Shown piece after piece: positions 43,344-51,948 of a stretch of 64,000 nucleotides of DNA. The position numbers and the translations under genes are program-made. The notes under the pieces were generated by a model, which had not been told where the DNA came from, ran no database searches, and saw only the letters and a list, made by a program, of their open reading frames with translations. The stretch's first letter is position 1. Each line of letters opens with the position of its first letter. Source of the DNA: a virus; the IMG/VR virus record IMGVR_UViG_3300024054_000362, positions 1 through 64,000 of that record; one strand, written 5' to 3'.

Positions 43344-43513
43344 TGAAGGTCGCTGCACAACATCACGCACGGATCGGGAAGCGCTTGCAGTTGCTTCTCG
43401 ATTACCTGAGCACGAACCAAATCGCCACACTGGAGGAGCTTCTCCAAGTTGTGTACGAGGAGGGACGCTCTCAAGGCTATCGCGAAGGCAACCCCGGCCA
43501 CGACGACGACTGA
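43343..43513 (+). CDS. Small helical protein coupled to the Ro60-like gene
   Basis: 56 residues, start in TGATG with the upstream stop. KRLQLLLDYLSTNQIATLEE suggests a helical or HTH-like bundle; acidic end. Not recognised. Confidence 0.6.
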   Translation: MKVAAQHHARIGKRLQLLLDYLSTNQIATLEELLQVVYEEGRSQGYREGNPGHDDD

Positions 43514-43636
43514 ACGATTTCGCCTCGGATCGGAAGGAGCAGTGCCGCGAGGGCGGAAGGACAGCTTGCCCAGCAACCGGACGAGATAAAGAGGCGACCG
43601 ACAACTGAAACGGAGGTGATTGGGCAACGTTATTTT

Positions 43637-43686
43637 TGGATTCGAAGCTGGCGCGTCTTCAACGAGTTCGATTCTCGTCGAATCCA
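43637..43686 (+). ncRNA. D-armless tRNA-like hairpin (RNase P-type minimal substrate)
   Basis: An 8-bp acceptor TGGATTCG/CGAATCCA closes a small hairpin (GAAG-CTGGCGCGT-CTTC) and a perfect T arm ACGAG-TTCGATT-CTCGT. There is no D arm and no proper anticodon arm, so it is not a decoding tRNA. It lies in the only sizeable gap of this operon, between the Ro60-like pair and the HNH gene. Bacterial Y RNAs carry tRNA-like modules, so a Ro partner RNA is possible; transcript processing by RNase P is the other reading. Confidence 0.5.
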
Positions 43687-43702
43687 CGAAAGGTAAAGGG
43701 TG

Positions 43703-44284
43703 ATGTTGAAGTTCTCGGAGCTGGATCTGCGACAGTTCGGCGACACGGTGCAACTCGTGGGTGGTGTTTGGGCTGACGACGGCAACGCCTACGTTCTCTA
43801 CTTCCCGGAGTACGTACGCGACGCTTTCGAATTCGTCGATGTCGCGATGGACCACGACGCCTGGAAGGCACTCCTTCGGCAGACCGACCTCGTCGAGACG
43901 GAGGTCTTGGCGAAGGCGAAGAACGGCGAGTTGTTCACGGCGATCTTGCGCAAGTGCGAACGCCAGATCTCACAGCAGGTCTCGTGGAACGTCTTTCGTC
44001 GCGACGGCTACCGCTGTCGTTACTGCGGCAACGACAAGGTTCCGCTCACCGTCGACCACGCCATCCTCTGGCAGAAGGGCGGCCCGTCGATCGAGGACAA
44101 CCTCGTCACGAGCTGCAAGAAGTGCAACAAGATCCGAGGCCAGACGCCGTATGTCGAGTGGCTACAGCACAAGTACTACCTCGATGTCTATCGCAACCTG
44201 ACACCAGAGGTGCGGTATCAGAACGAGATGCTCGTCGACAAGCTGACGAAGATCCCGACGATGCTTCACGTTCGGGAGCGGTGA
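43703..44284 (+). CDS. HNH endonuclease
   Basis: 193 residues from ATG (GTG one codon earlier also possible). N-terminal ~90 residues unknown; then VSWNVFRRDGYRCRYCGNDK, LTVDHAILWQKGGPSIEDNL and SCKKCNKIRG, a complete zinc-bound HNH core. First protein gene after the tRNA-like hairpin. Confidence 0.85.
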   Translation: MLKFSELDLRQFGDTVQLVGGVWADDGNAYVLYFPEYVRDAFEFVDVAMDHDAWKALLRQTDLVETEVLAKAKNGELFTAILRKCERQISQQVSWNVFRRDGYRCRYCGNDKVPLTVDHAILWQKGGPSIEDNLVTSCKKCNKIRGQTPYVEWLQHKYYLDVYRNLTPEVRYQNEMLVDKLTKIPTMLHVRER

Positions 44285-44287
44285 GCG

Positions 44288-44815
44288 ATGGGTCTCTACG
44301 CCAATGATCGCCGCGAGCTGACGCTCGTCATCGACACCGACGAGTACTCGGGCAACTTCGAGCGGCAGATGTTCGCATTCATCTTCGGACGGGACGACAC
44401 ATCCGACGGCGGAACGCGAGATCTCTCGTACTATCGCGACGTCGCGATCGAAGCGGGCGTCGTGGACATGGACGGCCTCCTCGAAGAACGCATCAACGAT
44501 CCCGGCGACGACGGATATCACTTCGCGTACGTGACCATCTGCACGACGCCAGGGTTCTTCAACGTCGACGGAGTCCACTACGAAGAGAATTCGTTCAACT
44601 GCGAACGCTTCCCTCCTGACGGACGTCACCCGGCGTTCCAAAGCGTCGGCGTCTTCTTACAACGCGAACCGACCGACGACGAGCTGAGGCTCATCAAGGC
44701 GCGCGCAAAGCTGTTCACCGACTTCCCAAGGAGGCACGCTTGGGACGCGCGTCCGAAGATCCTCGGATTTCGTCTTCTCATGTGCCAGACGCTCTGGTCT
44801 TCGAGGTCGCTGTGA
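44288..44815 (+). CDS. Hypothetical phage protein
   Basis: 175 residues. LTLVIDTDEYSGNFERQMFA recurs, as far as I recall, in uncharacterised phage proteins. Alpha/beta, one Cys pair, no membrane part. Overlaps the next gene by GTGA. Confidence 0.6.
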   Translation: MGLYANDRRELTLVIDTDEYSGNFERQMFAFIFGRDDTSDGGTRDLSYYRDVAIEAGVVDMDGLLEERINDPGDDGYHFAYVTICTTPGFFNVDGVHYEENSFNCERFPPDGRHPAFQSVGVFLQREPTDDELRLIKARAKLFTDFPRRHAWDARPKILGFRLLMCQTLWSSRSL

Positions 44816-45234
44816 CTGCAGACAAGAAGAATCTCTGCGGCGGTCAGGTGCGGAACAGCGAGTACCCGTGCGACTTACCGCGCTTCCATGATGGCGGCTG
44901 CTTCAGCAACTTCGCAGCGGATCTGTACCGACGCGACCACGCGCCACCGCCACCGCCACGGAAGACGCTTGCAGAAGCATTCGCGAAGCCCCTCGACTTC
45001 GACGGCGCACAGTTCGAACTGGCGAAATGCCTCGGCCTCATGCCCAACGTGCCGTGGGATCCAGTTGGACACAAAGCACTGTTCTGGGCGAGCAACCTGT
45101 TCGGGAATCGACTGTACGACATCCTCGAAGCGCTCGTGAGAATGGGCGCCCTTCATCAGAACGACGAACGACAGTTCAAGTGGAACGACGCGTTCGATTA
45201 CCAAACGACGGCAGAAATCGAAGACGACGAGTAA
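44812..45234 (+). CDS. Hypothetical protein with Cys pair
   Basis: 140 residues from GTG. Starts KKNLCGGQVRNSEYPCDLPR...HDGGC, a short Cys/His zinc-like region, then helical segments (LFWASNLFGNRLYDILEALV). Acidic end. Not recognised. Confidence 0.6.
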   Translation: MTADKKNLCGGQVRNSEYPCDLPRFHDGGCFSNFAADLYRRDHAPPPPPRKTLAEAFAKPLDFDGAQFELAKCLGLMPNVPWDPVGHKALFWASNLFGNRLYDILEALVRMGALHQNDERQFKWNDAFDYQTTAEIEDDE

Positions 45235-45238
45235 CTTC

Positions 45239-46192
45239 ATGAGCTGGCGCGATCTACTTCAAGCCGAGAACGAGACCATCATCCTGCCGTGGATCGGTGG
45301 TCGTGAGCTGCGTTCGCTCTCACGCACGTGGACGATCGCCGGTGATCTGCCTCGCGAGCACGGTTGGTATCGTTTCAAGATTCTCAAAGGCCGCACAGCG
45401 ACGGTCCAAGTCGGCATCGGCCCCGACGGCCTCACACACGCGACGTGTGCGCACTTCTCGAACGGCTACCTCATCGGCGATCGGTTCGCCGCTGACGACT
45501 TCTCGCCACGCTTCGGTCCTGACGGTCTTCCCATCTTCAGCTGGTTGCCGCGCGTCCACCTGATCGACAACGGTATCGACCGGTTCGCACGTATCAGCGT
45601 TGGCATGATCTATCCCGGCGGCCCGATGATCTTTGGGGTGCAACAGATGCCCCTCGGTCCCGAAGATGCTGTCCTTCGCGCCTACGAGGACCGCAAGACG
45701 ACCGTCGACGACATCAAGGGCGTCACACCAGCTCTCAACACAGCCTTCTACATGGAAACACGCCAGCGAGCCGAAGCCGAACGACGCCGAGCCGAGCTGG
45801 AGAAACGTCGCGCCGAAGAAGAAGCCAAACGCGCCGCCGAAGAACGCCGACGACAACTAGTCGAGAAGCTCGGCGACGGCGCAAGCCGACGGCAACTCGC
45901 CAAAGTCGACTTCGGCGAAGCCGCCCGCGCAGCTCTGGCGGTGGGCGGCGCGGAGTTGCTCGACTGGAAGGTCTCACGACAGGCTCGCGAGTTTACCGTC
46001 CGCTTTCGATTCGACGGTCAACGCTTCGAGTGTGTTTGCGACGAGAACCTGCACGTGCTTGATGCGGGAATTTGCTTGATCGATCATCGTACGGGCATCA
46101 AGGGTGATACGTGGTTCACTTTGGAGTCGCTGCCGGCCGTCGTTCGCGAAGCGATCGATACCGGCAAGCTCGTACGATTCAGACACGTATGA
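45239..46192 (+). CDS. Two-domain protein with central coiled coil
   Basis: 317 residues. Residues 1-~165 are a beta-rich domain (MSWRDLLQ, ILPWIGGRELRSLSRTWTIA, HGWYRFKILKGRTATVQ); ~175-215 form a Glu/Arg coiled coil (AERRRAELEKRRAEEEAKRA); ~225-317 a second beta domain (REFTVRFRFDGQRFECVCDE). The odd build suggests an adaptor. Its family was not recognised. It lies in the same operon as the JAB gene, so a link to the ubiquitin-like set is possible but unproven. Confidence 0.65.
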   Translation: MSWRDLLQAENETIILPWIGGRELRSLSRTWTIAGDLPREHGWYRFKILKGRTATVQVGIGPDGLTHATCAHFSNGYLIGDRFAADDFSPRFGPDGLPIFSWLPRVHLIDNGIDRFARISVGMIYPGGPMIFGVQQMPLGPEDAVLRAYEDRKTTVDDIKGVTPALNTAFYMETRQRAEAERRRAELEKRRAEEEAKRAAEERRRQLVEKLGDGASRRQLAKVDFGEAARAALAVGGAELLDWKVSRQAREFTVRFRFDGQRFECVCDENLHVLDAGICLIDHRTGIKGDTWFTLESLPAVVREAIDTGKLVRFRHV

Positions 46193-46449
46193 GAACCAAG
46201 ATGAACGGCCTCGCGACCGACTTCGTTGGCGACTTCATTGAGCTGCAAGCGCCCGTGCACACATCCGAGAGGGAGCCCTCTTGGAGAACACACGCTCGCG
46301 GTCTTGTTCGTGCGGTCACGTCCGGCATCGATGGATCGTTCCTGTGGTTCTGGTTGCAAAATGGCGACGAGGTCGTTCAAGTATCGACGATGAGCAACTA
46401 CGGCGAACCGTGTCGCATCATCATCGTCACGAAAGGGAGTCAGACATGA
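46189..46449 (+). CDS. Hypothetical protein
   Basis: 86 residues, ATG overlapping the upstream TGA. Beta-rich (GSFLWFWLQNGDEVVQVSTM). Not recognised. Confidence 0.55.
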   Translation: MRTKMNGLATDFVGDFIELQAPVHTSEREPSWRTHARGLVRAVTSGIDGSFLWFWLQNGDEVVQVSTMSNYGEPCRIIIVTKGSQT

Positions 46450-46841
46450 TGCCCAACTACGATCCGCACGCCGAGCGTCGCCTCTACTTCAAGCAGCTCG
46501 CAGACGCGTTTCGAAACGTCGTCGCTCGACACGCACAAAAACGTCTCGTGCCGGGATTGATCCCCGAACCTGCAAGCTCGGATAGCATCATCCCCGGCGA
46601 GGTCGTGGTCCTCAACCACGTCCTGTGGCTCTGTGATGAAGTCGATCGACTGATCCGTCTCGACCTATACGGCGAAGCCGTCGAACACATCGGCACGATC
46701 CGCGGCGTGTTGTGGACGACGGGTGTCATGTCGCTTTCAGAATCGAAAGCCCTGACGAAGGCCTGTGCGACGTGTGGCAAGCCCGGACATCGTCCACAAG
46801 ATCACGCCGGATGGAACCCCGACGAGGAAGGACACGGCTGA
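46446..46841 (+). CDS. Hypothetical protein with C-terminal zinc knuckle
   Basis: 131 residues. Helical body (VVLNHVLWLCDEVDRLIRLD) and a CATCGKPGHRPQDH knuckle near the end. Coupled on both sides. Confidence 0.6.
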   Translation: MMPNYDPHAERRLYFKQLADAFRNVVARHAQKRLVPGLIPEPASSDSIIPGEVVVLNHVLWLCDEVDRLIRLDLYGEAVEHIGTIRGVLWTTGVMSLSESKALTKACATCGKPGHRPQDHAGWNPDEEGHG

Positions 46842-47050
46842 TGAGCGTTCGCATCGGAGAAGTGAAACCGCGTCTCGACCACACCCCAACTGCTGCCATG
46901 CACGTCCAAGCCAGCCGTGCCGGCGTCGAGTTGCACTGTGATCCAAAAATCACACTCGAACCGACGGAGGCGCGCAACGCCGCCGCGTTGCTTGTCCGTG
47001 CCGCCGAAGAGGTCGAGATGATGCGCAAGCGTTTTTCGGGACAACCGTGA
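46841..47050 (+). CDS. Hypothetical small protein
   Basis: 69 residues, start shares bases with the previous stop (TGATG). Ends in a helix rich in Ala/Glu (ARNAAALLVRAAEEVEMMRK). Not recognised. Confidence 0.55.
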   Translation: MSVRIGEVKPRLDHTPTAAMHVQASRAGVELHCDPKITLEPTEARNAAALLVRAAEEVEMMRKRFSGQP

Positions 47051-47400
47051 ACGACGACCCACAACAGCTTGCACAACAGGCCGCCGAGTTTCTGCAACGC
47101 GGGCGCGAGAAGCTCCTTGCGAAGCTTGCGAGTGGCGAGACGATCAGCCTTTTCGACGCTCTTGAGTCAATCGGCGCTTTCGTCGACGAGATCTGGAACG
47201 GCGAATGGGAAGGCCCGATCTTGTTTCACGACGTTCGCGGCAAGCAGGTACTGATCCTCGTCCAAACTACCGACCACGACGCGTTCGCCGCCTGGCGCGA
47301 AGCGCACAAAAACTTCTCCGGGGAAGAACTGCAAGACTTCGCTCGGCAGGCGCTCATCGCCATGGTCTCGCGTCCAATCGACCCGAAGGACTTCGCGTGA
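47047..47400 (+). CDS. Hypothetical helical protein
   Basis: 117 residues from GTG. LAQQAAEFLQRGREKLLAKL then an alpha/beta middle (WEGPILFHDVRGKQVLILVQ). Not recognised; coupled by GTGA. Confidence 0.55.
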   Translation: MNDDPQQLAQQAAEFLQRGREKLLAKLASGETISLFDALESIGAFVDEIWNGEWEGPILFHDVRGKQVLILVQTTDHDAFAAWREAHKNFSGEELQDFARQALIAMVSRPIDPKDFA

Positions 47401-48065
47401 ACGACGACTCCAACCAGTGGACTGACGAGCGCGTCGCCGAGCAGTTCAAGCTCGAAGTCCGTCAGCGTTTCGAAGAAGAGAACGCTCGATGGCGCGCTCG
47501 CGAGACCGCAGATCTCGATCGTCTGGCCAAGGCACCCGACTGGGAAGATCGCATGCGCAACCCGAACTTCGCTGCAGGCATGGCCGTCCGCGACAGCTTC
47601 TTCTGGGACATCTACAGTTCATCGACGATCAACTACGAATACAACTCCGTCCAGGTTGTCTTGCCCAACGGCTTCGCGATCTACGCCGACTTCGTTGACA
47701 TGTTCGGTCGCACTTCTGTCGGATGGGGAACCCCGAGCGTCGGCGGCAAGATCATCGACGGTGAATCGTACACCGTCATCGATGTTCTGCTCGTCGACTA
47801 CTGGGACGACAAGCGTGCCGCCGCGTGGCCCGAACGACAAAGGACGTTCCTGATGGGACTCACACAAATCCAGAAGCTCAAGTTGAGCATGGAGATCTTC
47901 GATCGGTACCTGGAGCCTGGTGTCAACGACGGCGGCGTACTGCCGTGCGCCAACGAGTTGCACGTCGTTGGTGTTCACTGCGCGGCGCTTGGTGGCGATG
48001 ACCGTGCGAAGCTCGAAGCGATGGGTTGGGAGTGGGACGACCGCGTCTGGAAGCTGCCCCTATGA
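47397..48065 (+). CDS. Hypothetical protein
   Basis: 222 residues from GTG. Charged helical N-terminus, then a central part with FFWDIYSSSTINYEYNSVQV and a C-terminal Cys/His segment. Not recognised. Part of the coupled run. Confidence 0.6.
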   Translation: MNDDSNQWTDERVAEQFKLEVRQRFEEENARWRARETADLDRLAKAPDWEDRMRNPNFAAGMAVRDSFFWDIYSSSTINYEYNSVQVVLPNGFAIYADFVDMFGRTSVGWGTPSVGGKIIDGESYTVIDVLLVDYWDDKRAAAWPERQRTFLMGLTQIQKLKLSMEIFDRYLEPGVNDGGVLPCANELHVVGVHCAALGGDDRAKLEAMGWEWDDRVWKLPL

Positions 48066-48235
48066 ACCTGACGCCCGTCGAACTGGAGGGCCTACGCGTG
48101 ATCACCAAGGCACATCTCGGAGAGCTGCACCACGCCCGCGGCTACCAAGGCGTCGCCGATGGCGAGCTTCGTCGACAAATCGATCTTTACGAAGGCGTCC
48201 TGACCAAGATCAAGAACGCGCTCGCTGGGAAATGA
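48062..48235 (+). CDS. Hypothetical small helical protein
   Basis: 57 residues (MNLTPVELEGLRVITKAHLG). Coupled to both neighbours by ATGA. Not recognised. Confidence 0.55.
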   Translation: MNLTPVELEGLRVITKAHLGELHHARGYQGVADGELRRQIDLYEGVLTKIKNALAGK

Positions 48236-48504
48236 CACCAACCATGAAGACGCAAGCTGAGATTGATGCAGGAAACCAGTACGGTGCCTACCAACAAGGT
48301 TGGCGCGCGGGTGCGGCGTTCCGCGCGATGGATCTCAAAGCTGCCGAGCATGAGAGCTTCCTGATCCGCGACGCCTACAACCAGGGCTACACCGACGGTC
48401 GTCACGCTTACAACCAGGCGATGCACAACGCTGCGCGCAAGTACAACTACAAGATCAGCGTGCTGCGCTTGATGGACGACGCCAAATCCGAGGAGAAACC
48501 GTGA
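48232..48504 (+). CDS. Hypothetical protein
   Basis: 90 residues. Gln/Tyr/Ala-rich with two AYNQGY/AYNQAM-like repeats; helical. Not recognised. Confidence 0.55.
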   Translation: MTPTMKTQAEIDAGNQYGAYQQGWRAGAAFRAMDLKAAEHESFLIRDAYNQGYTDGRHAYNQAMHNAARKYNYKISVLRLMDDAKSEEKP

Positions 48505-48926
48505 CGCGCTACTTCATCGACACCGAGTTTTTCGACAAGGGCCCCAACGACCTCCACCTGATCTCGATCGCGCTTGTCTGCGACGACGGCCGCGAGCTGT
48601 ACCTCTGCGACAGTGAGTGGCTCTGTGCCGACGGCACACCTGACGCCGTCATGGCAGACGACTGGCTTCGTGCGAACGTCTTCCCGCACTTGCCGCACTG
48701 CAAGTGCCCTCCGCCACCCGAGCCCATCCAGGGACGTCCGTCGTGTCACCGCGGCTCCGCACCGTCATCATCTCCGCGCCATGCAGCCAGTCGCCATCGT
48801 GGATGGTCGATGCTATCGTCCGAGGACGCCTCCGCGAGTTTCGCGAGTAAGAACGCGTGTTTACTTTGCACCGAAGGCGGTCTTGCGTCAGAGGTCAGAC
48901 CCGTGCGCAAGTATCTGCCCCGATGA
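48501..48926 (+). CDS. 3'-5' exoribonuclease-like N-terminus, C-terminus altered
   Basis: 141 residues from GTG. RYFIDTEFFDKGPNDLHLIS plus ALVCDDGRELYL is the start of the phage/bacterial DEDD 3'-5' exoribonuclease family, with its DxE (DTE) motif. WLRANVFPHLP still fits, but the later conserved Tyr/Asp blocks are missing and the tail is Pro/Ser/His-rich and unlike the family. The stop overlaps the pyrE start, so the frame seems used, yet the enzyme is probably inactive or frameshifted. Confidence 0.6.
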   Translation: MTRYFIDTEFFDKGPNDLHLISIALVCDDGRELYLCDSEWLCADGTPDAVMADDWLRANVFPHLPHCKCPPPPEPIQGRPSCHRGSAPSSSPRHAASRHRGWSMLSSEDASASFASKNACLLCTEGGLASEVRPVRKYLPR

Positions 48927-49540
48927 TCACCGCCAAGCAGGCTACAGGAATGACGAGCCAGGACATGAACGTCGCCGTCGCAGGGAGCAAGCCGCTTGAT
49001 GATCTCTTCTCGATCATCAACGCGAAGGCATACCGCGAAGGTGACTTCACCCTGGCTTCCGGCCGCCGTAGCAGCCACTACTTCGACGGCAAAAAGGTTC
49101 TGTTCGACCAGCAAGGCTCCCGTCTGTTCGCGAGTTGGCTTCTGGAACAGTTGTGGAAGCTCGACGCCCTTCCCACCGCGATCGGGGGCCTTGAGATCGG
49201 CGCGATACCTATCGCGTGCACGACCATGGATCGCGCGACCTTCCCGCTGAAGGCATTTGTCGTGCGCAAGCAGGCGAAGCAGCACGGCACCGGGAATCTG
49301 GTCGAGGGTGACCTGAGCCCAGCCGATCGAGTGGTGGTTGTCGATGACGTGATCACGACCGGCGAATCGACTATGAAGGCGATCCGCGCGGTGAAGGAGA
49401 TCGGCGCTCAAATCATCGGCATCTACTGTCTCGTCGATCGTCAAGAAGGTCACTCGGAAGAGTTCGACTCGTACGCGGCGCTTTTCCACCCCGCGTTCAC
49501 GCTTGAAGAGTTCACCCGACGTCGTCGGGAACGCTCGTGA
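48923..49540 (+). CDS. pyrE: Orotate phosphoribosyltransferase
   Basis: 205 residues. The PRPP loop VVVVDDVITTGESTMKAI, FTLASGRRSSHYFDGKK and IGGLEIGAIPIACTT are the OPRTase blocks, in order and at full length. It makes orotidine monophosphate from orotate and PRPP in pyrimidine synthesis. With dcd at 57171 it indicates phage steering of pyrimidine pools. ATG overlaps the upstream stop. Confidence 0.88.
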   Translation: MITAKQATGMTSQDMNVAVAGSKPLDDLFSIINAKAYREGDFTLASGRRSSHYFDGKKVLFDQQGSRLFASWLLEQLWKLDALPTAIGGLEIGAIPIACTTMDRATFPLKAFVVRKQAKQHGTGNLVEGDLSPADRVVVVDDVITTGESTMKAIRAVKEIGAQIIGIYCLVDRQEGHSEEFDSYAALFHPAFTLEEFTRRRRERS

Positions 49541-49836
49541 GTCCACGCGACCTCGCCGACACACTTCGCCGTGGCCTCGCACCCGACAACCTCGACACGG
49601 CGATCGATGCGTTCGACGTTTGGTCGGAGATCGATCCCGCAGTTGGCAGCACGATCGCAAACATCCTTCGGCAAGTTCGGGGACGTTGGGATGAACCAGT
49701 TCCGCAGGACGAATTTCGGCGCGTGACCGACGTAGTCACGCGGGCACTTGAGATCCTTCGCAAGACCGAAGAGGAGCAGGGTTATGTTCCAACGGCTGAC
49801 CTCGTCGACTTGATTCGATCGTACAGTGCTCCGTAA
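49537..49836 (+). CDS. Hypothetical helical protein
   Basis: 99 residues from GTG. Helical throughout (LDTAIDAFDVWSEIDPAVGS, DVVTRALEILRKTEEEQGYV). Not recognised. Coupled to pyrE. Confidence 0.55.
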   Translation: MSPRDLADTLRRGLAPDNLDTAIDAFDVWSEIDPAVGSTIANILRQVRGRWDEPVPQDEFRRVTDVVTRALEILRKTEEEQGYVPTADLVDLIRSYSAP

Positions 49837-49837
49837 C

Positions 49838-49897
49838 GTGAGCGTTCACGCTCGCGAGATCATCGACGACGACCTGATGAAAGGACTCGGCCTATGA
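49838..49897 (+). CDS. Possible 19-residue leader peptide before the JAB gene
   Basis: GTG start right after the previous stop; encodes VSVHAREIIDDDLMKGLGL and ends by overlapping the JAB ATG (ATGA). It could be a coupling peptide only. Its start region is a short inverted repeat (GAGCGTTCACGCTC). Confidence 0.3.
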   Translation: MSVHAREIIDDDLMKGLGL

Positions 49898-50304
49898 TGG
49901 AAACCGGCGTCGTTATCAACACCAACGGCGAGCCTGTCTACTGGCACGAGCCCAACGGCCGTTCGTCAGGATCGCTACCCGACAGCCGCGACCTGTGGAA
50001 CGTCCTTTGGCGCGCTCACCAAGACGGCTGGCTTGCAGGCGTCGCGCACTCGCATCCAGGTTCAGGTGTTCCGCACCCATCGCACGAAGACACGACCACC
50101 TTCATCGCGATCGAGAAGGCACTCGGGCGCGCCCTCTCGTGGTGGATCACCAGCGCTGACCGACTCATCCTGATCAACCGCTCGAAGGACAGCACCTTCG
50201 GCCACATCGTGTACGCCATTCGAGAGATCGATGTCGAACGCGAGCCTGCATGGGTCGTCGAACTGCGGCGGCGGTCAGGCATCGTCGTTCCCGACCGTTT
50301 GTAG
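49894..50304 (+). CDS. JAB/MPN metalloprotease (deubiquitinase-like)
   Basis: 136 residues. The JAMM motif is complete: a Glu near the N-terminus, then VAHSHPGSGVPHPSHEDT (HxHx7-8SxxD form). WWITSADRLILI forms the following strand. JAB proteins cut isopeptide or C-terminal extensions of ubiquitin-like proteins. A Ubl candidate and an E1-like gene follow within 3.5 kb. It is short and without the NlpC/P60 partner of tail-assembly proteins. Confidence 0.75.
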   Translation: MMETGVVINTNGEPVYWHEPNGRSSGSLPDSRDLWNVLWRAHQDGWLAGVAHSHPGSGVPHPSHEDTTTFIAIEKALGRALSWWITSADRLILINRSKDSTFGHIVYAIREIDVEREPAWVVELRRRSGIVVPDRL

Positions 50305-50314
50305 AAAGGGTGCC

Positions 50315-50695
50315 GTGATCAAGTCAAGCCAGCTAAGGAGCGGATGCTATGCGAGTCGAGTCGAAGCAGCCGTTCTAAAAAACAGATTCTTGATCGTTGA
50401 TTTCGCCATCATTGCGGGTCCGGGTGCGCACGGGAGAAAATTTCGTGAACGTTTCAGAATTCCCCCCGACAACACGCCCGAGCCAACTTCAGACGACACC
50501 CCGGAAACGTTGTCGAAGGATCAGATCGCGAGGGTTTGGTTAGTAATGTTAGCCTTCGCTACCGGACTCGTAAGCGATGGAGATGTTGACGGCGGTTTTC
50601 GACCTTCCGATCTGGTCGGAAAATTTGTCTCAGCAGAGATCGTAAAAAATCGCGGGTTACTCAGACTTCACCCTCCTGATGATCCTGCCTTGTGA
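50315..50695 (+). CDS. Possible DUF669-like ssDNA-binding protein
   Basis: 126 residues from GTG after AGAAAGGG. ASRVEAAVLKNRFLIVDFAI followed by GPGAHGRKFRERFRI resembles the OB-like start of DUF669 phage proteins (G..GRK...F.I). The codon use is less GC-rich than its neighbours. Weak call. Confidence 0.45.
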   Translation: MIKSSQLRSGCYASRVEAAVLKNRFLIVDFAIIAGPGAHGRKFRERFRIPPDNTPEPTSDDTPETLSKDQIARVWLVMLAFATGLVSDGDVDGGFRPSDLVGKFVSAEIVKNRGLLRLHPPDDPAL

Positions 50696-50703
50696 AGTAG
50701 CTC

Positions 50704-50732
50704 TTGACTTGTCAAGAGCTACCAGCTAACCT
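50704..50732 (+). promoter_or_regulatory. Sigma70-type promoter before the Ubl gene
   Basis: TTGACT, 17 nt, TAACCT; an inverted repeat (GCTCTTGAC/GTCAAGAGC) overlaps the -35 and could be an operator. Confidence 0.6.
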
Positions 50733-50791
50733 CATCGAGAACTGTCAACTGGGGAGCAACGAACGCTCCTCTCCGTAGGATGAGGTGACGC

Positions 50792-51073
50792 ATGGCGAAC
50801 GAGCTGGTACAAGTGATCCGACCCGACGAGGCGCGCGTGAACATCACGTACGCTGGACAGAACGGCGATCTGCCGCAACCTGTGTTTTTCGAATCGGCCG
50901 ACGGTGACGTCAAGGCCTGGGTGACCGAAGCCGTCCGTAACGGCGGCGTCCCCGGCATCCGTCGTGACGAAGCGGCGAGGTTCGACGACTTCGTGGTCGA
51001 TCGATTCCCGCCGAACGAGCAGTACACGTACAACCGGATCCAGGTCCGTCCCAAGACGGCGTTCGGTCGGTAG
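50792..51073 (+). CDS. Ubiquitin-like (beta-grasp) protein candidate
   Basis: 93 residues; good ribosome site (GGATGAGGTG). VNITYAGQNGDLPQPVFFES and FDDFVVDRFPPNEQYTYNRI fit strand-helix-strand order of small beta-grasp proteins, and it ends ...IQVRPKTAFGR, i.e. a Phe-Gly-Arg end where Ubls expose a Gly for activation. The penultimate Gly is the expected one if a terminal Arg is removed, for instance by the JAB enzyme. The call rests on size, end motif and E1/JAB context. Confidence 0.55.
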   Translation: MANELVQVIRPDEARVNITYAGQNGDLPQPVFFESADGDVKAWVTEAVRNGGVPGIRRDEAARFDDFVVDRFPPNEQYTYNRIQVRPKTAFGR

Positions 51074-51079
51074 CAATCC

Positions 51080-51517
51080 GTGTCCGACGATGCCCCCGAT
51101 AACGCCCATGGTTGGCAGGTACGCAGCGTTGCTGAGATGGCCGATGAGTTGGACGCCGAGCACCGTGCCGAGGTGCGCGCCCTCATCGAAGGTAAAGGTA
51201 GGTGGCAACTCCTTCCAGATGATTGCGCACTGGTCTTCCAGGGGAACTCCCAGAGCAAACACGATCGGCGACACGCCGGATACTGGATCCAGCTCGACGA
51301 GGTTTTGACTTCGTCTCAAATGTTGGACTGGATTTTCCAAATCGGGCGCAAGAGTTGGGGACGTGGTGCAGCCGTGGCTGAACTGATCGAGGCATTTCAA
51401 CTGACACTCAACCCACAAGGCACACTCTGTTCGTGTGGCGCATCCAAACAACTCACAGCCGAACAGGTACGCGCGCTCATCAAAAAACTTGCCAAACTCG
51501 GGGAGCCGCTAGTATGA
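51080..51517 (+). CDS. Hypothetical protein in the Ubl operon
   Basis: 145 residues from GTG. Contains LVFQGNSQSKHDRRHAGYWI, MLDWIFQIGRKSWG and CSCGASKQLT. No E2 signature. Function unknown. Confidence 0.6.
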   Translation: MSDDAPDNAHGWQVRSVAEMADELDAEHRAEVRALIEGKGRWQLLPDDCALVFQGNSQSKHDRRHAGYWIQLDEVLTSSQMLDWIFQIGRKSWGRGAAVAELIEAFQLTLNPQGTLCSCGASKQLTAEQVRALIKKLAKLGEPLV

Positions 51518-51945
51518 CTCCAAGCGAACAACTTTTGGGCGACGGTCGTGCTCTCCAGGACGTCCTGAACGCCGTCTACCACGGCGCCGTTCAGGAGTGC
51601 GAAGGCCGCGAACACGCCGGCCACACGATCGGAAACGGTCATCACATGGCCCAGACGATCGTGAAGAACGTCGAAGACGAGCTGCTTCGACGCGGTCTCT
51701 TCGTGAAGGAACACGATACGTCACCTCACGAAGAGCGTGCACAGAAGTTCCTCGCCGAGGTCCACAAGATCTTCGTCGAGACCATCAAGATGTCGACCGA
51801 AGCCGACGCTGCAGTCTTCAAGCGCGTCGTCTACGGGCTCACGAGCACGCTGCGCGATCTGTTTCGCGATGGTGCCTATGCCGCCCGAGAAGAGTTGAAG
51901 GCTACGCTGCGTGAGCGCTTCGGCGCACTGCTCAACGGGCTGTGA
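51514..51945 (+). CDS. Hypothetical helical protein
   Basis: 143 residues, ATG overlapping the upstream stop. Long helices, several His (GREHAGHTIGNGHHMAQ). Not recognised. Confidence 0.55.
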   Translation: MTPSEQLLGDGRALQDVLNAVYHGAVQECEGREHAGHTIGNGHHMAQTIVKNVEDELLRRGLFVKEHDTSPHEERAQKFLAEVHKIFVETIKMSTEADAAVFKRVVYGLTSTLRDLFRDGAYAAREELKATLRERFGALLNGL

Positions 51946-51948
51946 ACC

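Noticed and set aside
44812-51945. E2 ubiquitin-conjugating enzyme among the operon genes
   Set aside because: No protein shows the E2 pattern of a conserved HPN-like motif and active-site Cys at the right spacing; left open as a structural question.
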